From Luteolibacter sp. SL250 (GTDB lineage Bacteria > Verrucomicrobiota > Verrucomicrobiia > Verrucomicrobiales > Akkermansiaceae), in contig NZ_CP113054.1 of the NCBI RefSeq assembly GCF_026625605.1, positions 1,860,001-1,924,000 of the forward strand: a stretch of 64,000 nt of DNA, written 5' to 3'. Numbering within the stretch: the stretch's first letter is position 1; every line of letters begins with the position of its first letter. A program made the translations under genes and the position numbers. Shown here one piece after another: positions 58,795 to 64,000 of the stretch. The notes beneath the pieces were generated by a model. The model made no database searches, was not told where the DNA came from, and saw only the letters and a list, made by a program, of their open reading frames with translations.

Positions 58795-59148
58795 TCAGAT
58801 CAGGAAACGTTGCAACACCGCCAAACGCAGCCGGGGCGGGCCGGTGTCAAAAACCGGAGCGGGGGGGAGGGACACCGTCCGGTCCGCCAGCAGCACCGGA
58901 ACGGGGGCTCCGGGGAGAGGAGGGAGGGTGGCGGAGAAAAGAGCGGGCAGGGGAGTGTCTTTCTCCGCCAGCTTCTGGTGCTTCGCCGTGGAGCAACTGC
59001 AGACGCTTTCCTTCTTTTCCTTCGACTTGCCGCTGCAGCAGGAATGCTCCGCCTGCTTCACCGGTTGGGTCATGCCGAGGCAGCAACAGGCCGGTCCCGC
59101 GATGAATATCGCGAGCATCACGGCGATGATGCAGCGGAGTCTGTGCAT
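58795..59148 (-). CDS. Small Cys-rich secreted protein of the copper cluster
   Basis: The 117-residue product has a signal (MHRLRCIIAVMLAIFIAGPA) and a Cys-rich region (CCCLGM, HSCCSGK, VCSCST), then a Pro/Leu-rich part (LPALFSATLPPLPGAPVPVL). Clusters of CC and CxC suggest metal binding. It lies 78 bp upstream of the multicopper oxidase gene on the same strand. The composition is simple, so confidence in an exact role is low; similar ORFs accompany copper oxidases in Verrucomicrobia. Confidence 0.65.
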   Translation of the reverse strand: MHRLRCIIAVMLAIFIAGPACCCLGMTQPVKQAEHSCCSGKSKEKKESVCSCSTAKHQKLAEKDTPLPALFSATLPPLPGAPVPVLLADRTVSLPPAPVFDTGPPRLRLAVLQRFLI

Positions 59149-59196
59149 GGTTACGGACGTATGACGGCCAGGCGGCCGGGTTATTCCCTGAAAAGC

Positions 59197-60615
59197 TTAC
59201 CCACGTTTCGCCCGATGTCGCTTGAAAATTTCCAGCGTCCGCTCCCGCTCCGCCTTGTGATCCACGATGGGGGCGGGATAGCCCGGTGCCACGGACCCGC
59301 CGTCCTTCGGCGGGGTATGGAGTTTTTTCGCGTCCACGGACGCCAGTTCCGGCACCCAGCGCTTGATATAAGCTCCGTCCGCATCATAGCGGGCGGCTTG
59401 GGACCATGGGTTCTGGATGCGGAAGTAGGGGGCCGCGTCCGCCCCGGTGCCTGCGGACCACTGCCAGCCGCCGTTGTTCGAGGCGATCTCCCCGTCGGTG
59501 AGGTGCTGCATGAAGAACGACTCCCCGAGCCGCCAGTCGATGTGCAGGTCTTTCGTGAGAAACATGGCCGTGATCATCCGCACCCGGTTATGCATGAATC
59601 CCGTCGCCAACAGCTCGCGCATGCCCGCATCCACGATGGGGAAGCCGGTGCGGCCTTCCTTCCATGCTTCGAATTGCTTTCCGGGTTCGGCCCACCACAG
59701 CCCCCTCCAATCCGGATTGAACTCCACATCCAGAACCTCCGGAAAATGGTGGAGGATGGCGAAGTAGAACTCCCGCCAGGCGAGTTCTTTGATGAACACG
59801 TCGATGCCTTTCTTTCCCGCAGGCTTCGCCTCGCTCCGGGCCGCCATGGACTCCGCATACAGGGTCCGGATGGAAATGAGGCCGAACCTCAGGTCCTGGG
59901 AGAGACGGCTGGTGCCGTCCCGCGCCGGGAAATCCCGATCCTTTTCATAGTCGGCGAGCCGTTCCCTGATCGCCCGCCGCATGCGCAGACGTGCCGCCTT
60001 TTCTCCGGCACGAATGAGATCCGCGGACGGTGCATCGAGTTTCCAATGGGATACCTTGGGCAGTTCCAGCGAACGGATGCCGCGTGGTGTATTGAGGGCG
60101 GATGGCTTTGCCACCGGTGCCGGCTTCTCCAATCCCAGCCAGTTCCGGCTGTAGGGGGTGAAGACCTTGTAGGGTGCACCCGCCTGGGTCAGCACCTCGG
60201 ATGGATGGTGCAGCGCGACGTCGTCGAAGGTATGGAAATCGATCCCGCTCCGCTGGCAGAAGGCGCGCAGCAGTTCCTCCGTTTTTTTCCCATGCGGGTC
60301 CGGGTCCTTGTTCAGGTAGATCGCGCTCGCGCCCGTTTCCTTGGCCAGCTTCTCGAGCTCCCGGATGGGATCGCCTTTCCGCAGGATCAAATTCCCGGAA
60401 ATGGCGTCCAAGGACGAAGAAAGTTCCGCCAGACAATCGCAGAGAAACTGCTGCCGGTTCGATCCGGTCCATGAATGTTCCCCTTTCCATTCGCTGAGGA
60501 TATGGACAGGGACAACCGGCAGTCCGGAAGCGGAGGCTCGGCTGAGCGCGGTGTTGTCCGCCAGCCGCAAATCGCGGCGGAACCAATGAATGACGCACTT
60601 TCCGTCCCGGGGCAT
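59197..60615 (-). CDS. phrB: Deoxyribodipyrimidine photolyase
   Basis: A 472-residue protein of the photolyase/cryptochrome family: N-terminal antenna domain (VIHWFRRDLRLADNTALSRA) and C-terminal FAD-binding domain with WREFYFAILHH, FMHNRVRMITAMFLTKDLHIDWR, and the Trp electron chain within NNGGWQWSAGTGADAAPYFRIQNPW. The DASH-type and class I features cannot be fully separated, but motifs match CPD class I. It repairs UV dimers using blue light. It stands alone downstream of an AP2-like small gene. Confidence 0.95.
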   Translation of the reverse strand: MPRDGKCVIHWFRRDLRLADNTALSRASASGLPVVPVHILSEWKGEHSWTGSNRQQFLCDCLAELSSSLDAISGNLILRKGDPIRELEKLAKETGASAIYLNKDPDPHGKKTEELLRAFCQRSGIDFHTFDDVALHHPSEVLTQAGAPYKVFTPYSRNWLGLEKPAPVAKPSALNTPRGIRSLELPKVSHWKLDAPSADLIRAGEKAARLRMRRAIRERLADYEKDRDFPARDGTSRLSQDLRFGLISIRTLYAESMAARSEAKPAGKKGIDVFIKELAWREFYFAILHHFPEVLDVEFNPDWRGLWWAEPGKQFEAWKEGRTGFPIVDAGMRELLATGFMHNRVRMITAMFLTKDLHIDWRLGESFFMQHLTDGEIASNNGGWQWSAGTGADAAPYFRIQNPWSQAARYDADGAYIKRWVPELASVDAKKLHTPPKDGGSVAPGYPAPIVDHKAERERTLEIFKRHRAKRG

Positions 60616-60669
60616 GCGCCGGAGCCTCAGGCTTGCCGGGATGCATGGGAACAGGAAAGTGCGGTGGGG

Positions 60670-60930
60670 TTACACTTCGTTGAGGATTTTTTCGGCCTTC
60701 CGCACGGTATTGGCGCTGAGCTTGCCGTTGATCCTTTTGGCGCCTTCCAGAACGCCTCGGATGGCGCTCAGGGCTGTCTCGGCAACCGCCAGGGATTTCC
60801 TGCCGCCACCGTATTTTTTGTCGGGGAAGTATTTCGTGAAGGTTGTACCCGCCCGACTGATACAAAGACGCCACCCTTCGAAAGCAGCCGTCTCGTAGGT
60901 AAACCTCGTTAGATTGCGTTTGGATTTCAT
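60670..60930 (-). CDS. Small AP2-like DNA-binding domain protein
   Basis: The 86-residue product (MKSKRNLTRFTYETAAFEGW...) contains a strand-rich segment (GWRLCISRAGTTFTKYFPDKKYGG) followed by a helix (RKSLAVAETALSAIRGVLEGAKRI), the fold layout of AP2/ERF DNA-binding domains found in homing endonucleases and related bacterial proteins. The KYFPDKKYGG...A-ET segment is the clearest match. Function unknown; DNA binding is inferred. It lies upstream of the photolyase on the same strand. Confidence 0.7.
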   Translation of the reverse strand: MKSKRNLTRFTYETAAFEGWRLCISRAGTTFTKYFPDKKYGGGRKSLAVAETALSAIRGVLEGAKRINGKLSANTVRKAEKILNEV

Positions 60931-61174
60931 CTTGTTCTCCCGTTCTACAATCTAACATTGGAACCGTTTGCCTTGGAATCCAACGAAATTTCATGAAACT
61001 GCGCAGAATTTCGGATTTTGCTCATTCTTCCGGGAAAAAATGCTTTGCAACTCGGGCCGGACCAGTTTTGAGTCTGCGCCCCGCGAGCTCCAAAATCCGC
61101 CGTAGGTCCTCCGTCGCTCCGTCATCCGGATCGTCACCGCTCGCAGGAGGGTAACCCGGCCACCAGAAAAAGAC

Positions 61175-62257
61175 ATGTCAGCCATCAAACTCGCTCGTTT
61201 CGAGCTTCCTAACCGCCTCGTCCGCAACGAGGAAACTGCCACGGACACCTACGCCCAATTCGTCGCCGAACCTTTCGAGCGCGGATACGGCCACACCGTT
61301 GGCAACTCCCTCCGCCGCGTCCTGCTTTCCTCCCTGGAAGGTGCGTCGATCACCTCGGTCCGCATCGCAGGCGTCCAGCATGAATTTTCCAGCCTTCCGG
61401 GCGTCGTCGAAGACGTCACGGACATCGTCCTCAACCTGAAGAAGGTCAAATTCTCCCACAACGAGAAGGAACCACGCATCCTCTCCATCAAGGTGGAGAA
61501 AGAAGGCGTTGTCACCGCCGGTGACATCCAGGGCGACCACATCTACGACGTGGTGAACAAGGACCAGGTCATCTGCACCCTCGACAAGAAGGTGAAGTTC
61601 GACGCCGAGTTCGAAGTCCGCGTCGGGCGTGGTTTCTCCACCGGTGACGAGAACAAGCGCAAGGACCAGCCGATCGGCGTCATTGCCATCGACTCCATCT
61701 TCTCCCCGGTGACCCGCGTGAAATACTCCGTGGACACCACCCGGGTCGGCCAGATGACCGACTTCGACAAGCTCACCCTCGACATCTGGACCGATGGCCG
61801 CGTCACCCCGCAGGACGCCCTCCTGCAGGCTTCCGCCATCCTCCGCCACCACCTCGACGTGTTCGTCAACTATGACGAGAACGCCGTGGACTTCGAGGAA
61901 GCACCGGCCGAATCCAGCGAGGAGAACGCCGCCCTCAAGAAGCTTCTCAACATGTCCGTCAACGAGATCGAGCTTTCGGTCCGTGCGGCGAACTGCCTGA
62001 ACAACGCGAACATCACCTCCGTCGGCCAGCTCGCCATGAAGTCGGAAGCGGAGATGCTCAAGTACCGCAACTTCGGCAAAAAGTCCCTCAACGAAATCAA
62101 GGACAAGCTCGTGGAGCTGGGCCTTGGTCTCGGTATGACCTTCGATTCATCGCTGCTTTCCGGTCCGGTCGCCGCCTCGCGTGCGCCCCGCCTCGGTGCG
62201 GAAGACGAAGCACCGGTCGGCCTTGCCGATCTGATCGCCCAGAACCTCGACGACTAA
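61175..62257 (+). CDS. rpoA: RNA polymerase alpha subunit
   Basis: A 360-residue product: N-terminal assembly domain (RLVRNEETATDTYAQFVAEP, RGYGHTVGNSLRRVLLSSLEGASITSVRI) and C-terminal UP-element/activator-binding domain after about residue 255 (LLNMSVNEIELSVRAANCLN, ITSVGQLAMKSEAEMLKYRN, FGKKSLNEIKDKLVELGLGLGM). It is a core transcription enzyme subunit and essential. The upstream region of 244 bp holds a long leader. In most bacteria rpoA follows rpsM-rpsK-rpsD; here those genes are absent and rpoA is preceded by a minus-strand gene, so it must have its own promoter. rplQ follows after 27 bp. Confidence 0.97.
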   Translation: MSAIKLARFELPNRLVRNEETATDTYAQFVAEPFERGYGHTVGNSLRRVLLSSLEGASITSVRIAGVQHEFSSLPGVVEDVTDIVLNLKKVKFSHNEKEPRILSIKVEKEGVVTAGDIQGDHIYDVVNKDQVICTLDKKVKFDAEFEVRVGRGFSTGDENKRKDQPIGVIAIDSIFSPVTRVKYSVDTTRVGQMTDFDKLTLDIWTDGRVTPQDALLQASAILRHHLDVFVNYDENAVDFEEAPAESSEENAALKKLLNMSVNEIELSVRAANCLNNANITSVGQLAMKSEAEMLKYRNFGKKSLNEIKDKLVELGLGLGMTFDSSLLSGPVAASRAPRLGAEDEAPVGLADLIAQNLDD

Positions 62258-62284
62258 CACTTCAAATAGAAACGGAAGCATCCG

Positions 62285-62773
62285 ATGAGACATCGACGCA
62301 ACACCACCAAGCTCAAACGCTCCGCCTCCCACCGCCGGTCCCTGCTCGCCAACCTGGCAGGCAGCCTGATCGAGCACGGGCGCATCAAGACCACCCTCGG
62401 CAAGGCGAAAGCCCTCCGTCCGGTGGCTGAAAAGCTGGTCACCCTCGCCAAGCGCGACGACCTGCACTCCCGCCGCCTCGCCATCGCCTTCCTTTATGAG
62501 AAGGACCTGGTGAAGAAGCTCTTCGCTGAAGTGGCTCCCGCCTCCAAGGACCGCCAGGGTGGCTACACCCGCATCACCAAGCTGGGAGTCCGCTCGAGCG
62601 ACGCCGCCCCGATGGCGATCATCGAGTGGGTCGACCAAGCTGAAGCCAAGGCTGAGGAAGCCCCGGTCGAAGTGGTGGAAGAAAAAGCCGCTCCGGCTCC
62701 AAAGGCAAAGAAGGCTGCCAAGAAGAAGGCGGCTGAATCCGAAGAAGCCGCTCCTGCCGCTGAAGCTGAATAA
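62285..62773 (+). CDS. rplQ: 50S ribosomal protein L17
   Basis: The 162-residue product matches bacterial L17 over its first 115 residues (MRHRRNTTKLKRSASHRRSL, then NLAGSLIEHGRIKTTLGKAK). Typical L17 is about 120 residues; this one has a C-terminal extension rich in Ala, Glu and Lys (KAEEAPVEVVEEKAAPAPKA and KKAAKKKAAESEEAAPAAEA). Such extensions are common on verrucomicrobial ribosomal proteins. It forms an operon with rpoA, ended by the strong terminator at 62804-62835. Confidence 0.96.
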   Translation: MRHRRNTTKLKRSASHRRSLLANLAGSLIEHGRIKTTLGKAKALRPVAEKLVTLAKRDDLHSRRLAIAFLYEKDLVKKLFAEVAPASKDRQGGYTRITKLGVRSSDAAPMAIIEWVDQAEAKAEEAPVEVVEEKAAPAPKAKKAAKKKAAESEEAAPAAEAE

Positions 62774-62803
62774 GCTGAAGAGGTAGCAACCGATCATTTG
62801 AAG

Positions 62804-62835
62804 CCGCCCGTGGTCCGCCACGGGCGGTTTTTTTT
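62804..62835 (+). terminator. Rho-independent terminator after rpoA-rplQ
   Basis: CCGCCCGTGG-TCCG-CCACGGGCGG followed by TTTTTTTT. It is a perfect 10-bp stem and lies 31 bp after the rplQ stop codon. Confidence 0.93.
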
Positions 62836-62836
62836 A

Positions 62837-63210
62837 TGGAGAGGGGACATTGCGGCAGAGCCGCCATGTCCGCTTCGCTCCCATTCTTGTCCACCGGCGG
62901 CATCGGCGAATAGAGGGGACGGCGGAACAGTCCCGGCAATGCCTTCGCTCTGTATTCCCATTGCAGCCGGGTAAGGAGGGAGGACACTCCTGTCCTCCGG
63001 CGGCATTGGCGAATCATCAAAGATTCATCGCAGCGACGCAAAGGACGCGAAGTGAAGAATGGTAACGGTTCAAGATTCATGGTCAGCCTTCGTTCTTCCC
63101 TGAAAACTGAACACTGAAAACTTCTCTTCCTTGGCTCGCCATTGCAGCCGGTGGACAAGAATGGGAGCGCAGCGGACATAGCGGCTTGCCGCAATGTCCA
63201 CCCTCCTTAC
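62837..63210. mobile_element. GTAAGG-family repeat mosaic (nested copies 4 and 5)
   Basis: The outer left arm (62837 onward: GGGACATTGCGGCAGAGCCG, ATGTCCGCTTCGCTCCCATT) is an inverted copy of the outer right arm ending in CCACCCTCCTTAC at 63210. An inner left arm starts at 62971 (GTAAGGAGGGAGGACACTCC) directly after CCATTGCAGCCGG, so one copy appears inserted in another. Between them, 63020-63140 is unrelated sequence. No gene is credible in this 447-bp stretch. An in-frame ATG for the next gene (63194) lies in the right arm. Confidence 0.7.
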
Positions 63211-63220
63211 GCTCATTGCC

Positions 63221-64000
63221 GTGAACGACGACCTGGGCAAACGCATCCTCAAGGAAGTCTCGCGTTCCTTCTACCTCACCTTGCGCCTGCTCCCCCGGGA
63301 AATGAGGGAGGCGGCCAGTCTTGGTTATCTGTTGGCCCGCACCAGTGACACCATCGCGGACACGGAAGGGGTGCCGGTGGAGGAGCGCCTCTCCCTGTTG
63401 GGGGCCTTTGCGGAATCAGTCGGAGTTGGTGCGGCGTTGCCCGCATGGCCGGAAAGGATGCTGGAAGCCGCCACTGCGGGTGAGGCCGCGATGTTGGCGC
63501 GAGCTCCCGGGATTCTCGGATGGCTGGAGCGGACTGAGGCCCGCCAGGCAGGGTTGGTCCGGGAAGTGGTGACCATCATCATCAGCGGGCAATCACTCGA
63601 CCTCACCCGGTTTTCCGGTGCTGGGAAGGAGCTGCCTGTGGCATTGATGGACGCGGAGGAACTGGACGACTACACATGGCGGGTTGCCGGGTGTGTCGGT
63701 GCGTTCTGGACAAAACTCGGTTTCCTCACTCTCGGGGACCGCTATTCATCGGCGGGGGAGGCGGAGTTGCTTGGGAGGGGGATTTCCTACGGCAAGGGCC
63801 TGCAGTTGGTGAACATCCTCCGGGACCTGCCGGAAGATCTGGCGAACGGGCGGTGCTACCTGCCCGTGGCGGATCCGTTCGATCCCGAAGCGTTGATGCG
63901 GGAGTATCGAATCTGGCACCGTCAGGCGGTGGAGTGGACCGGGCAAGGCATCGGATACGCGTCCACTCTCCGATTGAGAAGACTGCGGGCGGCCTCCGTT
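63221..64000 (+). CDS. Squalene/phytoene synthase family protein, 3' end outside the window
   Basis: The frame from GTG 63221 (MNDDLGKRILKEVSRSFYLT) is open to the window end, 260 codons. The first prenyl-diphosphate-binding motif is RTSDTIADTEG (an Asp-rich D-x-x-x-D form), the second NILRDLPEDLANGRCYLP, and RSFYLTLRLLP and SYGKGLQLVNILRD are family segments. Members join two C15 or C20 diphosphates to squalene or phytoene for hopanoids or carotenoids. An in-frame ATG at 63194, inside the preceding repeat, would add MSTLLTLIA; neither start has a clear ribosome-binding site. No partner genes (hpnD/E, crtI) are in view. Confidence 0.9.
   Translation, partial: MNDDLGKRILKEVSRSFYLTLRLLPREMREAASLGYLLARTSDTIADTEGVPVEERLSLLGAFAESVGVGAALPAWPERMLEAATAGEAAMLARAPGILGWLERTEARQAGLVREVVTIIISGQSLDLTRFSGAGKELPVALMDAEELDDYTWRVAGCVGAFWTKLGFLTLGDRYSSAGEAELLGRGISYGKGLQLVNILRDLPEDLANGRCYLPVADPFDPEALMREYRIWHRQAVEWTGQGIGYASTLRLRRLRAASV

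Noticed and set aside
63221..64000. Terpenoid gene cluster at the right edge
   Set aside because: Only one enzyme is visible, and the window ends inside it. No hpn or crt partners can be seen, so a cluster is not claimed.

Overview
The window looks like chromosomal DNA of a high-GC, Gram-negative, aerobic heterotroph of the phylum Verrucomicrobiota, probably near Luteolibacter or other Verrucomicrobiaceae. This is inference. The supporting signs are a PEP-CTERM protein with a LamG-type domain, Tat-exported Gfo/Idh/MocA dehydrogenases, a neutral ceramidase-like hydrolase, a pseudopilin with an FTLVELLVVI motif, a fused CcoN-CcoO cbb3 oxidase, a BlaI/M56 pair, many short secreted lipoproteins without recognised families, and several families of dispersed hairpin repeats. 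No rRNA, CRISPR array, intact prophage or intact insertion sequence was found. One tRNA gene (CAU anticodon) is present.

Layout. 1-2.2 kb: two tandem paralogous secreted repeat proteins. 2.4-6.7 kb: a small protein, an MsbA-like ABC exporter, a TauE/SafE permease, a site-2 protease and an L,D-transpeptidase. 7-13 kb: a Tat-exported FAD oxidoreductase, a DsbD-type reductase, three small envelope proteins and a zinc metallopeptidase. 13-18.3 kb: carbohydrate and lipid catabolism (KDPG aldolase, two Gfo/Idh/MocA proteins, ceramidase-like protein). 18.5-24.8 kb: pseudopilin, alanine racemase, a damaged tandem-domain locus, a glycine-rich RRM protein, a GNAT enzyme, a LysM lipoprotein and small membrane proteins. 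25-31.4 kb: phosphoesterase, an ABC-2 transporter operon, lipoproteins and NagA. 31.6-35.1 kb: cbb3 oxidase operon. 35.4-38 kb: phosphoesterase, tRNA, an integrase-like remnant and a PEP-CTERM gene. 38-42.2 kb: BlaI-type repressor coupled to an M56 receptor-like protease, then a secreted protein. 42.3-45.4 kb: sdhC and sdhA with a four-helix-bundle gene inserted between them. 45.7-50.4 kb: two small genes, then the ATP-grasp / alpha-E / transglutaminase cluster. 50.5-56.3 kb: small envelope proteins, a TPM-domain pair and two HtrA-type proteins, one without its catalytic residues. 56.3-60.9 kb: copper-handling cluster, photolyase and an AP2-like small protein. 61.2-64 kb: rpoA-rplQ and a squalene/phytoene synthase that runs off the window.

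The least ordinary signal is a set of dispersed palindromic repeats placed very close to stop codons. In one family the terminal GTAAGG (or GTGAGG) supplies the stop codon of the adjoining gene at three gene ends, and between nagA and ccoP one element supplies both. Other notable points are a BlaR1-like M56 protease whose C-terminal part is a chain of carboxypeptidase-regulatory-like repeats, with two palindromic candidate operators exactly 40 bp apart upstream of its repressor; a four-helix-bundle gene flanked by imperfect inverted repeats inside the sdh operon; a multicopper oxidase joined to a CopB-like barrel; and a CcoP with only one haem c site.
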